Source: Bdellovibrionaceae bacterium UBA2316
GTDB lineage: Bacteria > Bdellovibrionota > Bdellovibrionia > Bdellovibrionales > Bdellovibrionaceae
DNA: 64,000 nucleotides
Direction of reading: 5' to 3'
Assembly: GCA_002345205.1 (NCBI GenBank)
Contig: DDVI01000087.1
Coordinates: 46,516 to 110,515 of the forward strand
Within the stretch, counting starts at the first letter, position 1. The number at the start of each line of letters is the position of its first letter. Positions 43,170-52,296 of the stretch are shown in pieces. The position numbers and the translations under genes are program-made. A model generated the notes under the pieces. The model saw nothing but the letters and a program-made list of their open reading frames with translations, did no database searches and was not told the origin of the DNA.

Positions 43170-44420
43170 ATGCGTGCTAAACCACTCACGTCCGTGTTTA
43201 AGTTTAATACTCTTACATTTTGGATTTTCTTGTTTTTGATTTTTGGGTTCCTGCTAGGTGTATATTTTCCAGAGTTTTCCAAAGAGCTAAAACCGATTCG
43301 TACCGTTTTTCTTCATGGAATTAAGTGTATTATTGCGCCTCTTATTTTTTCGTCGATTGTGGTGGGGATCGGCTCTGCTAGCAGCATGAAAAGTTTGAGC
43401 AAGGTTGGAATAAAATCGATTATTTGGTTCGAAATTGCGACGACGATCGCTTTGTTCATCGGATTATTTTTTGTTAACTTTTTTGAACCTGGAAAAGGTA
43501 TTAATTTGATGAAAGCCGCAGACGGTAGCGTCACCACGGCGTTACCTAAAACTGAAATGAGCTTTGCCGTTTTCATTGAACATCTTTTGCCTAACAATAT
43601 CGTTGAGGCCGTAGCCAAAGGCGACGTTTTACAGATCGTTATATTTTCAATTATTTTTGGTTCAGCGACGTTGATGGCTGGAGATAAGGGGAAACCGGTA
43701 TTAGCTTTCTGTGAGAGTTTGAATCAAGTCATGTTTAAATTTACGGATATCATCATGAAGATGGCGCCACTTGGTGTAGGCGCTGCCATGGCGGCCGCGA
43801 TTGGCGAGCATGGTTTGAGTATTTTGATTCCGATGTCGAAACTAGTGGGTGTTCTGTATTTCGCATTGATCGTCTTTGTTTTGGCGACTCTTATTCCGGC
43901 ACTAAAATGGAGTCGAATCAAGCTAGGCCCATTTTTTCGTGAGATTCGTCCGAATCTGGCGTTGGCGTTTGCAACTACCTCCAGTGAATCCGCTTATCCT
44001 GATACGTTGAAATCGCTTTCAAAGATGGGGGTGCCAGATCGTATTTCCAGTTTTGTATTACCACTTGGGTACAGCTTTAACTTAGATGGTTCGACATTGT
44101 ATTTAGCTATGACATCGGTGTTTGTAGCCCAGGCAGCGAATATTGATTTACCATTAAGCACACAGTTATCGATGATGTTGCTACTGATGTTAACGACTAA
44201 AGGAGTGGCCGCTGTTCCTAGGGCGTCATTGGTGGTACTATCTGGGACTCTTGTGACTTTTGGACTGCCGTTAGAGGCGATTCCTTTAATATTAGGAGTT
44301 GATGAGTTTATGGATATGGCCAGAACCACTGTAAATCTATTGGGTAATGCGGTGGCGACAGTCGTGGTCAGTCGCTGGGAAAAAGAGCCGCTTTCGAGTG
44401 AATTTCAAAACCCAGTTTAG
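43170..44420 (+). CDS. dicarboxylate/amino acid:cation symporter (DAACS family)
   Basis: A 416-residue carrier of the GltP/DctA family. The re-entrant loop serine-rich motif is TTSSESAYPDTLKSL, followed by PLGYSFNLDGSTLYLAM (the cation/substrate site) and the later loop TTKGVAAVPRASLVVLS with DEFMDMARTTVNLLGNAVA. Eight membrane segments fit the hydrophobic profile. It takes up glutamate, aspartate or C4-dicarboxylates with H+ or Na+; which one cannot be read. It would serve import of amino acids from digested prey if the host is a predator. The stop overlaps the converging MOSC gene. Confidence 0.92.
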   Translation: MRAKPLTSVFKFNTLTFWIFLFLIFGFLLGVYFPEFSKELKPIRTVFLHGIKCIIAPLIFSSIVVGIGSASSMKSLSKVGIKSIIWFEIATTIALFIGLFFVNFFEPGKGINLMKAADGSVTTALPKTEMSFAVFIEHLLPNNIVEAVAKGDVLQIVIFSIIFGSATLMAGDKGKPVLAFCESLNQVMFKFTDIIMKMAPLGVGAAMAAAIGEHGLSILIPMSKLVGVLYFALIVFVLATLIPALKWSRIKLGPFFREIRPNLALAFATTSSESAYPDTLKSLSKMGVPDRISSFVLPLGYSFNLDGSTLYLAMTSVFVAQAANIDLPLSTQLSMMLLLMLTTKGVAAVPRASLVVLSGTLVTFGLPLEAIPLILGVDEFMDMARTTVNLLGNAVATVVVSRWEKEPLSSEFQNPV

Positions 44421-45070
44421 TTAGGTTGTGTTCGACCTGTAATACGATAAAGTCTGTCTTTGTATTTTTGAAGTAAAAACGGCGAGTTTACTAGTTTATC
44501 CATTTGGCTATTCGATAGGTTTTTTCGTTCGGCTGTACGTAAAGTCTGGTATAGATCCAAAACTGAAATTTCATTTTGAAAACGTTTTTTCAAAACTAAG
44601 TCGTCTTGAGGTTTTATCGTGCCCGGATGAATCACTTCAAAGTACACACCTGGTGAGTCTTGATTTAAAAACTCATCGCGCATTTTTGAATGACCAGTAA
44701 CAAAATTTAATCGGTTACACGGGTACCGAACACCCGTCACTTTAATTACGACGCCGCCACACTGAAATTCATCACCTAAGAAGAATTCGCTTTCATCAAG
44801 TTTATCGACACTTAAGTTTTCGCCCAAAGTTCCTAGCGGTAATTTTTTGCCACAGAGTTGGCTCCAAAACGAGTAGCGCTGACTGTTCATGGCATAGACG
44901 ACAGCGTCTATCGTTCCATGGAGATTTGGGCTTTTGAACTCGTCACCTTCGATGTTACTTTTGTTAACGTGAATTTGATTTTGGGAATCCTTAGCCATCG
45001 AAGTTTCCATCATGACGCCATCAAGGTGGTGGACTTTAGGTTTTCCAACATTTACTGAAAGAATTTTCAT
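44417..45070 (-). CDS. MOSC domain protein (YiiM-like)
   Basis: 217 residues. The MOSC core is seen in VNKSNIEGDEFKSPNLHGTIDAVVYAMN, then PLGTLGENLSV, FFLGDEFQCGGVVIKVTGVRYPCNRL with the conserved Cys, and PGVYFEVIHPGTIKPQDDL. A helical C-terminus follows. Such proteins bind molybdenum cofactor; YiiM of E. coli reduces N-hydroxylated bases. The start codon at 45070 lies about 50 bases from a divergent gene. Confidence 0.88.
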   Translation of the reverse strand: MKILSVNVGKPKVHHLDGVMMETSMAKDSQNQIHVNKSNIEGDEFKSPNLHGTIDAVVYAMNSQRYSFWSQLCGKKLPLGTLGENLSVDKLDESEFFLGDEFQCGGVVIKVTGVRYPCNRLNFVTGHSKMRDEFLNQDSPGVYFEVIHPGTIKPQDDLVLKKRFQNEISVLDLYQTLRTAERKNLSNSQMDKLVNSPFLLQKYKDRLYRITGRTQPN

Positions 45071-45122
45071 AATTGACTCCCGTTTGTACCGAGTTCTATA
45101 AGTTAGTATCTCAAAGTGAACT

Positions 45123-46040
45123 ATGAATCAAGGTAGCAGTCAAAACATCCTTCCAAAAGATTTAGAAATTAAATCGGCATCTCATCTGGCGCTTGTTGAA
45201 ATTGTATTTGGCAGCGTCGGACACGGTTTTAAAATTCCTTTTACAGGAACATTTTTATCCTACTACCAGATGTATATTTGTCTTGCGATGATGATTCGAA
45301 AACATGCAGAGCCTATTCAAGTTTTTAACACATCGGTACTTGTATCCCTTTTAAAAACGTTATCGCCACTGGGAAAAAAAATTACGCCCATGATTGCTAT
45401 TTTTATGCAGGGCTTTCTGCTGTGGTTTGGCACTATTTCTTTGGGTGGAACCGTTTTAGGTATGATGGTAGGATCGGCTCTTTTAGTAAGCTGGAGTATC
45501 GTTCAAATTGCTGTTGGTTATACGCTCGTTTATGGGTTCGATTTTTTTCGAATGATTGAATTTTTTCAAAAAGAGATGACTGATTACACATCCGTAAATA
45601 TCTACGCTGTGTTTATTGGGTACTGGATTTTCAAAATTATCTTAGCTCAGGGATTGGTTGCGTATTTAGTCTTTAAAAGAAATTCTGGTGCCGAGTGGTC
45701 GTTCGATGAAAAAAAATTATTAGACTGCCGCGCACAATTATTTCAAAAACAAGACAATGTATCACCGTCCTCCAGCGTTTTCCGTGCTGTTAAAGATCTG
45801 ACAAATCCATTTTTCTTTTTGAGTTTGGCTTTGATGGTGCTTTTTCATTTTTTTAAAAGCACAGCTACTTTGGATATTGTTTGGTTCGTATGTCGAACCC
45901 TAGCGATTGCATTTCTAATGTTTTATTTAATTCGGGCTGATTGGCTCAAACGTTTTCTGTTTTCATGCTTTGGAAAAAGTAAACGGTACCGATCGCTTTA
46001 CAAAAAAGTGTATTTAGTAAAGCGTCGGCTAGAAGAGTAG
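45123..46040 (+). CDS. polytopic membrane protein of unknown function
   Basis: 305 residues with about six or seven membrane segments: helices in SHLALVEIVFGSVGHGFKIP, TPMIAIFMQGFLLWFGTISLGG, VLGMMVGSALLVSWSIVQIAVG, and later FFFLSLALMVLFHFF with IVWFVCRTLAIAFLMFYLI. A soluble loop near residues 190-225 and a basic C-terminus (KSKRYRSLYKKVYLVKRR) face the cytoplasm. The first half looks a little like the substrate-binding part of vitamin importers, but I cannot support that. No partner gene. Confidence 0.55.
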   Translation: MNQGSSQNILPKDLEIKSASHLALVEIVFGSVGHGFKIPFTGTFLSYYQMYICLAMMIRKHAEPIQVFNTSVLVSLLKTLSPLGKKITPMIAIFMQGFLLWFGTISLGGTVLGMMVGSALLVSWSIVQIAVGYTLVYGFDFFRMIEFFQKEMTDYTSVNIYAVFIGYWIFKIILAQGLVAYLVFKRNSGAEWSFDEKKLLDCRAQLFQKQDNVSPSSSVFRAVKDLTNPFFFLSLALMVLFHFFKSTATLDIVWFVCRTLAIAFLMFYLIRADWLKRFLFSCFGKSKRYRSLYKKVYLVKRRLEE

Positions 46041-46052
46041 AATTAGTTTTAT

Positions 46053-47759
46053 TTATTTTACTACACCGGGCGTAAATGTTTTAGTTCCTTGAGAATTAGA
46101 AAGTGTCGGGTCAGCTTTACATTGTTCCCAGCTTTGCAAGGCCGACGGAAGGCGTGTTGCTAAGTCTTCTGTGTAAAGATCTGCTTCATCAGATGTTTCT
46201 ATTTTTTTACTGTCAAGATAGGTAAATGTTCCTCGACCGCTGCTTTTAATTTTCATTCCAGATAGAGTTCCATCAGGATTAAAAAATAGTCCGTAACCAG
46301 TAGAGGCAACAATTCTCCCTGAAACATCGACAGTCGTGAGGTGGTCATTTGAAAATGTAAAGCGGCTATATGTGCCTGTTTTTGAATCTTTTAAAATTAC
46401 CCCGTTAGCCTCACATGAGGCTTGCATTGTTCCAGAATATGTTTTTGCATAAAGGGCTCTGACAGCATTTTCGAAATTTCCCGATCTGCATATTTCGTCT
46501 TTCTGCGCGTCTGGATCAAGAAGTAAAAACGTTTTCATATTCGGAGTAAATGCAATAGTTTCTTTGCAATTCTCTTGTACAGTGCTGTACTGTGAGTAGC
46601 GCTCGGCACAACCTAAACTTTTTATACTCAAAACCTTATTTGCATCTGTTGCTTCATCAGCTATTTTTAAGGCGGTATCGACAGTTTCCTTTGCTGCTTT
46701 ACACGCTTTGCCTGTCTCGCTGCAAGTAGCGGCATTTGATGCCAAAGGAAGTAAAGCAGCAATCACTGCCGGAATACCCATTTTTAATTTCGTAAGTGTA
46801 CCTTCTTTAATGAAGCCAGCGAATGAGTCTTGGAGGTTGCTTCCTAGTTTTTTCAGATTTTCGGCAGTAGGAAATGCTTTTATTGCGCGAGCTACAGTAT
46901 GGGTTAGGCGCTCTGAAAATGCTGTGTTCATCACTTTACTAGCTTCCTGAATTAGGTTTGTTAAATCGGCAACTGAAGCATAGACTCCGGTAGCAATTTT
47001 TTTTCTTAAAGCTTCTACTTTTTTGAGAGCAGATAGTTCATTTGCGACATGAGTATCGTTTGGATAGAGAGCCGCGTATTCTTTGGCCCAATTAACTAGA
47101 AAGCTCGGAGAAAAATTAGGACGTTTGCTGAAAGCGATCATGATAAACTTGTCGCAAATATCCTTTGCTCCAGTGCAATGCTGAATGTTGGATGGGTTGG
47201 GTCTAAATCCATATTTTTTCTCGAACTCTGCTAATAGGGAATTGCTCTTTTGGGAACTGTTTAAATGAGCTTTGACAATGTCTTCGTATTCCTTTGCGGC
47301 TGATACTAGTGTTGGATTGTCGGCAATAATTTTTTCTTTGATATGGTTACCAAGTTGATACTTTTTTAACTTTTCGTCGTCAGAAAGCACATCGTCGACT
47401 TCTCGGGCCAGGGAGGCTGCCGGAGAGTCGCACGCGGCATAAGCAGAAGGAAACAGGAGTTCGTAAATTATATATTCGGCACCCTTTATTCCACAGAAAC
47501 CTGGTTTTTTAAATACTAAATTGCGTCCCGCTTTGTATCCTGCTGCTGTAGCGACAGCAGCAACGCCTACGCCAATCCCTATATTTTCGCGGCACTCATC
47601 AACGGTGAATCCACTTCCACATCCTACGACTTTTTTGAGTTCGTCAATTTTAGGCTTAAGCGCCTCAAATTTTTCGTCGCACGCTTTTCTGTAGTCCGCA
47701 TAGGCTAGAGTAGGTACACCGAAGAACAAAGGAATTAGACTTAAAGCAAGCTTTTGCAT
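46053..47759 (-). CDS. exported protein of unknown family, 568 residues
   Basis: A signal peptide (MQKLALSLIPLFFGVPTLAYA) is followed by a short Cys-containing region (RKACDEK, VGCGSGFTVDECRE), a possible hydrophobic hairpin (IGIGVGVAAVATAAGYKAG) and a long helical part to residue 330. A second hydrophobic stretch (MGIPAVIAALLPLASNAATC) sits near residue 335 and the end is beta-rich with Cys (SLGCAERY, QENCKE, DEICRSG, ASCEAN). No motif recognised. Its start overlaps the upstream gene's end by 19 bases; GGAG stands before the ATG. The two form a pair. Confidence 0.6.
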   Translation of the reverse strand: MQKLALSLIPLFFGVPTLAYADYRKACDEKFEALKPKIDELKKVVGCGSGFTVDECRENIGIGVGVAAVATAAGYKAGRNLVFKKPGFCGIKGAEYIIYELLFPSAYAACDSPAASLAREVDDVLSDDEKLKKYQLGNHIKEKIIADNPTLVSAAKEYEDIVKAHLNSSQKSNSLLAEFEKKYGFRPNPSNIQHCTGAKDICDKFIMIAFSKRPNFSPSFLVNWAKEYAALYPNDTHVANELSALKKVEALRKKIATGVYASVADLTNLIQEASKVMNTAFSERLTHTVARAIKAFPTAENLKKLGSNLQDSFAGFIKEGTLTKLKMGIPAVIAALLPLASNAATCSETGKACKAAKETVDTALKIADEATDANKVLSIKSLGCAERYSQYSTVQENCKETIAFTPNMKTFLLLDPDAQKDEICRSGNFENAVRALYAKTYSGTMQASCEANGVILKDSKTGTYSRFTFSNDHLTTVDVSGRIVASTGYGLFFNPDGTLSGMKIKSSGRGTFTYLDSKKIETSDEADLYTEDLATRLPSALQSWEQCKADPTLSNSQGTKTFTPGVVK

Positions 47760-48085
47760 TTTGGATCTCCTGCATTTTTCTTTTTCACTGTCTTTTCCAA
47801 TTCTCGTCCTACGCAGCGACCGATATCGGCCCCTAAAAGTCCGCTTTCAGGGCCTAATTTGATTTTCAGCGGAAGCTGAATTTTCTTAGAACAAAAAATG
47901 ACTTTTGCGCCAACGTCTTCAGGGCAGTTTGGTGAAAAATTCGAATAACAATTAAATACTTCAGGAGCTTCGCAAAAATTTTCGATGAATGTTTTTTTGA
48001 AGTTATCTAGCCAATCTTCTCTATCTTCGGGAGCCGCTGAACTACTTAAACTAAAAAGCAAAAGGGTAGATATAAATATATACAT
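47741..48085 (-). CDS. small exported Cys-rich protein preceding the 46053 gene
   Basis: 114 residues: a signal peptide (MYIFISTLLLFSLSSSA), then a mature part with seven Cys (NFCEAPEVFNCYSNFSPNCP, IFCSKK, GRCVGRE, PKCKSLL). It is a disulfide-rich small domain of no family I know. ATG at 48085 is chosen because the signal peptide begins there; no clear ribosome site is visible. The end overlaps the next gene's start by 19 bases, suggesting translational coupling. Confidence 0.55.
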   Translation of the reverse strand: MYIFISTLLLFSLSSSAAPEDREDWLDNFKKTFIENFCEAPEVFNCYSNFSPNCPEDVGAKVIFCSKKIQLPLKIKLGPESGLLGADIGRCVGRELEKTVKKKNAGDPKCKSLL

Positions 48086-48268
48086 AGGGTTTAGTCTAAC
48101 AAATGGTACTAAGTGGTGCAATACCCAGACTTTTTTGTTTTTAATAAAGTTTATAAAAGTGTATCAAAATGGTCTTAAAGAAGGTGCTGTTAGACTTAAA
48201 TCGGGTTTGAAATTAGTTAGCTAAACAAAAGAGACGTCGCTTTAGACAAATGAGATAATTATTCTATT

Positions 48269-48532
48269 ATGAAAGTTAAACCTTACCACATCCTAGTTAA
48301 GCACGAATACGAAGCCAAAGACATCCAGCGAATGCTAGAAGATGGAAAACCATTTGAAGAATTGGCTAAGAAATTTTCAATTTGTAGCAGCAGCCAGAGC
48401 GGCGGTTTTTTGGGGGAAGTGGATTCGAGGCGCCTAGATTCTGATTTTATGGACGCGTTTGATTTGCTTAAGCCAGGACAAGTGTCAAAGCCAACGCGAA
48501 CGTCGTTCGGTTGGCATTTGATTAAAAAATAG
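48269..48532 (+). CDS. ppiC: parvulin-type peptidyl-prolyl isomerase, single domain
   Basis: 87 residues that are nearly all parvulin domain, as in E. coli PpiC: KPYHILVKHEYEAKDIQRML, FEELAKKFSICSSSQSGGFLGE, and the C-terminal LKPGQVSKPTRTSFGWHLIKK. It speeds cis-trans change at prolines. No signal peptide is present, so it acts in the cytoplasm. It converges with the toastrack gene, 4 bases between stops. Confidence 0.9.
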   Translation: MKVKPYHILVKHEYEAKDIQRMLEDGKPFEELAKKFSICSSSQSGGFLGEVDSRRLDSDFMDAFDLLKPGQVSKPTRTSFGWHLIKK

Positions 48533-48536
48533 AGTT

Positions 48537-49406
48537 CTATTCGATTACGATATCGCCACTTGTTGTGCTGATATTAATATTTAACTTTGCGGCTTTGGAA
48601 GAATCAGTGATGTTAGAACGTAAGTTCTTAATATCACCAGAAAGAGTATTTAAATTGAACGAAAAGGGTGCTGCTTTTGGAAGCTTGAGTTTTACGTCGC
48701 CAGAGACAGATTTTAAGTTCATTTCGGCAGCGTCTTTGTTTTCGATTTCTATTTCACCGCTCACTGATTTTCCATTTATCGTTTTAAATGAAGATTCATG
48801 AGTTTCTACATCGCCAGAAACGGTTTCGATGCTTAACTTGGTAACGTTTAACTGGTTCAACGTAATTTCGCCAGAAACGGTCTTAACATCAGCTAAACTG
48901 ATCTTTAGGTTTTCGGCCGTAACATCACCGCTGACGGAAAGGATTTCTAAGTCGTGAGTGAATGTCGACGGTAACTCGATACGAACTTCAAGGTCTTTAA
49001 CTGCATTTTCCGGCTCATTCAAAGTTACGACATCTGCAGACTCGGTGATTTCTAAAAGTTTTTCACTTTTGGCCGTATCTAGTTTCCCTGAGGCCATTGC
49101 GCGAATTTTATTATCATTCGAACTTCTGATGGCAATATCACCTGAATAAGATTTAATGATTAGCTTTTTCGCGGGAATAGAAAGTTCCCATTGATCTTGC
49201 GTCATGGCTCGTGAATTTGTGTCTGTAACGGAAACGCCCATACCGGTCAGGTTGATCTGCACGTTGTATTTGTTTTCTAATTTAGCCAGTAGTTCTGGAT
49301 CGGCTTCATAAGCTTTTTTGGCAGAGAAGCCCGCGACCGCCAATGATGTGATTGTTGTGAACACTACAGCTACAAAAAATCGTGTGAATAAATTGTACGT
49401 TCTCAT
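48537..49406 (-). CDS. toastrack (DUF4097) beta-helix envelope protein
   Basis: 289 residues with a signal peptide (FTRFFVAVVFTTITSLAVAG). The body is a run of short repeats each with SGD/SGE turns: KSYSGDIAIRSS, SVSGDVTAENL, TVSGEITLNQL, TVSGDVETHES, SVSGEIEIENK, SVSGDVKLKL, TLSGDIKNL, TTSGDIVIE. This right-handed, toastrack-like stack (DUF4097) is known from envelope-stress modules in which it sits outside the membrane with a HAAS membrane protein and a PadR regulator. All three are present here in order. Ligand unknown. Confidence 0.85.
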   Translation of the reverse strand: MRTYNLFTRFFVAVVFTTITSLAVAGFSAKKAYEADPELLAKLENKYNVQINLTGMGVSVTDTNSRAMTQDQWELSIPAKKLIIKSYSGDIAIRSSNDNKIRAMASGKLDTAKSEKLLEITESADVVTLNEPENAVKDLEVRIELPSTFTHDLEILSVSGDVTAENLKISLADVKTVSGEITLNQLNVTKLSIETVSGDVETHESSFKTINGKSVSGEIEIENKDAAEMNLKSVSGDVKLKLPKAAPFSFNLNTLSGDIKNLRSNITDSSKAAKLNINISTTSGDIVIE

Positions 49407-49415
49407 GTGATACTC

Positions 49416-49988
49416 CTATTTTTCCATTACAAATTTTAAGTTCCATTGCAGGTAGCTGATTAAAGCTAAAACAACGTGCTTGGTTATAAAAAACATAATC
49501 ATAAATCCAATAGTGGCTAAGCCAAGTAGCCCAATCGAGCCAGTTACCGCGGCTAATCCTAACCAAAAGGTAGACGAAATTGATAGCATAGTGGGGATGT
49601 GCCATACTACGGCTAAACCCGCTGAACCAAAACCCATCGCGACCGACCAGCCAGCAACCACTAACGAAAAGATAATCAGGCCTGGAATAAACAACACGAT
49701 GAAATTAAAAGGCGCCAATACTAAAAGTCGTAAAATCACATTTAGCGCCAAACCGAAGCGAAATTGATTATCCTCATTTTTAATTTCAGCGATCATAGTT
49801 TCTGTTTTATAGGCGCGAGCAATTACAATCGGGGAGCCTAACGAACTCGCGATTTCGCTTTCCATTTTACCTTTGCTTTGACCATGATTGAAATGTTCTT
49901 CGTAGTCTTGAAGAATTTCAGATACATTTCTAATCTGATTGGCGTCTAATTCTGCCTTCAATGTTTTTAAAAATTCATGCTTTGTCAT
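49416..49988 (-). CDS. HAAS-domain (DUF1700) membrane protein
   Basis: 190 residues. The N-terminal HAAS helical hairpin (TKHEFLKTLKAELDANQI, LQDYEEHFNHGQSKGKMESEIASSLGSP) is followed by about four membrane segments (RLLVLAPFNFIVLFIPGLIIF, and others up to LATIGFMIMFFITKHVVL). This family regularly lies between a PadR regulator and a toastrack protein, and is thought to relay membrane state. AAGGA precedes the ATG; 7 bases separate it from padR and 9 from the next gene. Confidence 0.85.
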   Translation of the reverse strand: MTKHEFLKTLKAELDANQIRNVSEILQDYEEHFNHGQSKGKMESEIASSLGSPIVIARAYKTETMIAEIKNEDNQFRFGLALNVILRLLVLAPFNFIVLFIPGLIIFSLVVAGWSVAMGFGSAGLAVVWHIPTMLSISSTFWLGLAAVTGSIGLLGLATIGFMIMFFITKHVVLALISYLQWNLKFVMEK

Positions 49989-49995
49989 TGTATCC

Positions 49996-50307
49996 TTAGC
50001 CTTTACCGATTAATTTTTCTATTTGTTTGTTAAATTCTGACCACTGCTTCAAAAGATCCTTTTGTGAATCTTTACCCAATTTCGTAATACGATAGTATTT
50101 TCTAGGCGGGCCTTCTGATGATTCTTGCAAGTACGTCTCAAAATATTTTTCATCTGTCAGTCGTCTTAAAATCGGGTAGAGCGTGCCCTCGGATATTTCT
50201 AAGACCTTCGAGATTTCTTCTACCAATTCGTACCCATAATAGTCCTTACGGCTAATCATGGTGAGTACGCAAAGTTCCAGAACTCCCTTTTTAAATTGTG
50301 CGTTCAT
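49996..50307 (-). CDS. PadR-family transcriptional regulator
   Basis: 103 residues, the short (PadR-s2) form. The winged helix is clear: KKGVLELCVLTMISRKDYYGYELVEEIS, then EISEGTLYPILRRLTDEKYFE, wing PPRKYYRITKLG, and a C-terminal helix (KDLLKQWSEFNKQIEKLIG) for dimerisation. It probably represses its own operon with the HAAS and toastrack genes, using direct repeats in the promoter just upstream. GAGG lies before the start codon. Confidence 0.92.
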   Translation of the reverse strand: MNAQFKKGVLELCVLTMISRKDYYGYELVEEISKVLEISEGTLYPILRRLTDEKYFETYLQESSEGPPRKYYRITKLGKDSQKDLLKQWSEFNKQIEKLIGKG

Positions 50308-50329
50308 GTCGTCCTCGTTCTTAGCTACT

Positions 50330-50370
50330 ATAGTATGCTAGGTACTGTGTAATGTAAAGTACTGTGTAAT
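50330..50370 (-). promoter_or_regulatory. padR operon promoter with two direct repeats
   Basis: On the minus strand TTTACA (50358-50353) and TACTAT (50335-50330) are 17 bases apart, with the padR start 23 bases downstream. GTACTGTGTAAT occurs twice on the plus strand (50342-50353, 50359-50370), 17 bases apart, covering the spacer and the region behind the -35 box. This is a likely PadR operator. Confidence 0.6.
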
Positions 50371-50584
50371 AAATAGTTGAGGCTTTGACTGCTTGATTGC
50401 TAAGTGGCTGTAAAGATTGGATTTTGTGTCTCGATGCGGAGGGGTGAATGTGGACGTTTCGAGGTTACCGTACCGACTCAGTTGCCGTAAGGCCATCGGC
50501 AAACCTAACTGAAGCACCGATCCTCGAACGCCGAACCGCGAACGGCTCTTGACCCTCTCCCGTATTCTCTTTACCGTAACGAAC

Positions 50585-52294
50585 ATGAAAAAACGTATTC
50601 TTGCTTCAATAGTGTGTGTGTCCATGATTTCGTGGGCTCAGAATTTAACGACGTTGGCAGAAAAATCAGGCTGGCTTAAAACGGGCAGGGCTGAAGAAAC
50701 TGAAGCTTTATGTAAAGGATTCGCAAAAAAATACCCTAAGCGTGTTCGGTGTAAGTCATATGGTGAGACTCCCGAAGGTCGTACGTTATGGTATATGAAT
50801 ATTCGTGATGCTTCTGTAAAATCGTCGGCTCCAACGGTCTGGATACAGGCGGGAATTCACGCTGGGGAAATTGATGGCAAAGATGCCGTTTTCTCGTTGA
50901 TGAAAAACGTATTTGAGAAAAAAATAACTCCAGATCCATTTACGGGTTTAAAAGTTATTTTTGTACCGATTGTGAATCTAGATGGTCATGAACGTTTTGG
51001 AAAATGGAATCGTCCGAACCAAATCGGTCCAGACGAAATGGGTTGGCGAGTTACGGCACAAAATTACAATATGAATCGTGACTTCGCTAAAGTTGATACC
51101 AGTGAAATGCGAGATTTAAATAAATTGTGGAATGAACATGATCCGATTTTAAGTTTGGATTTGCATGTTACCGATGGGGCCCATTTTCAACCCGAAGTCG
51201 GCATTATCACGACACCTACTGAAAATCAGGGAACAGGTGCGTTGCATGCAGCAGGAACTAAGTATGAAACAGAGTTGATGCAAAAGTTGCACTACCGTGG
51301 ACGGCAAGCTCTGCCTTTTTATCCGAGTTTTTTGGATGATGATAAACCAACCTCGGGCTTTGCACGCAGCGTTTCGCCGCCCCGCTTTGCCAATGGCTAT
51401 TGGTATGTTCGTAATCGTATTGGTGTGCTGGTTGAGTCTCACTCTTGGAAGGATTATGCGACTCGTATTAAAGTCCACTACGATACAGTCTTGTCTTCGC
51501 TAGAAATCGCGCAGAAATATGGAGCAGACTGGACAAAACAGGCGCGCGAAATCGATAGACAGCCTTTGGCGGGAAAAAAAATCGACGTGGCGTTTAAGCA
51601 CACAAAGAAATTTAAAACTATCGATTTTGGTGGGTATAAATTTTCTATCGCTAAATCGAAAATTTCTGGCGGCGATGTGATTCGGTATTTTACTGATCAA
51701 CCCGAGACATGGAAAGTCCCTTTTTATGAGGAGCTAGCACCGACCGTATCGGTAACAGCCCCTGAAAAAGGTTATTTTATTCCTGCATCCGAAATGGAAA
51801 CGATTAAAGCTAAATTGGATATGCATGGAATTAAGTATGAAAAGTGGACGCAACCATTGCCTGATATCGTAAACGTCTTCCGAGCGACCAAAACGCAATT
51901 ATCAGCGGGCTCCTTTGAAGGGCATCAAACTATGACACTAGAGGGTGAGTGGGCGCAAGAAAAGTCTGAGTTTCCTAAAACAGTTTTCTTTGTTCCGATT
52001 CGGCAACCGAACGCCTTGATAGCAGTTCATTTGCTAGAGCCACTGGCGCCGGACTCGTTCGTCTTCTGGGGATTATTTAATCGATTTTTTGAAATAAAAG
52101 AATACATGGAAGACTACGTAGCTGAAGATGTCGCGAAAAAGATGTTAGAGGATAAAACTATAGAAGCTGAGTTTAATGAAAAATTAAAGGATGATTCTTT
52201 TGCGAAGGATCCCAATAAACGTTTTCGATTTTTTTATCAAAAACATTCGTCTTGGGATACTCATTACAACCGCTATCCCATCATGAAATTATAA
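50585..52294 (+). CDS. exported M14-family zinc carboxypeptidase
   Basis: 569 residues with a signal peptide (MKKRILASIVCVSMISWAQ). The M14 zinc pair is in QAGIHAGEIDGKDA (His92, Glu95), with LDGHERFGKWNRPNQ and AQNYNMNRDF after it, and the third ligand His194 in SLDLHVTDGAH. VLVESHSWKDY likely carries the catalytic Glu. The remaining 300 residues form one or more accessory domains (TVSVTAPEKGYFIPASEMET) seen in long secreted members. It would digest peptides or proteins outside the cell or in the prey. The start at ATG 50585 matches the signal peptide. Confidence 0.85.
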   Translation: MKKRILASIVCVSMISWAQNLTTLAEKSGWLKTGRAEETEALCKGFAKKYPKRVRCKSYGETPEGRTLWYMNIRDASVKSSAPTVWIQAGIHAGEIDGKDAVFSLMKNVFEKKITPDPFTGLKVIFVPIVNLDGHERFGKWNRPNQIGPDEMGWRVTAQNYNMNRDFAKVDTSEMRDLNKLWNEHDPILSLDLHVTDGAHFQPEVGIITTPTENQGTGALHAAGTKYETELMQKLHYRGRQALPFYPSFLDDDKPTSGFARSVSPPRFANGYWYVRNRIGVLVESHSWKDYATRIKVHYDTVLSSLEIAQKYGADWTKQAREIDRQPLAGKKIDVAFKHTKKFKTIDFGGYKFSIAKSKISGGDVIRYFTDQPETWKVPFYEELAPTVSVTAPEKGYFIPASEMETIKAKLDMHGIKYEKWTQPLPDIVNVFRATKTQLSAGSFEGHQTMTLEGEWAQEKSEFPKTVFFVPIRQPNALIAVHLLEPLAPDSFVFWGLFNRFFEIKEYMEDYVAEDVAKKMLEDKTIEAEFNEKLKDDSFAKDPNKRFRFFYQKHSSWDTHYNRYPIMKL

Positions 52295-52296
52295 TT

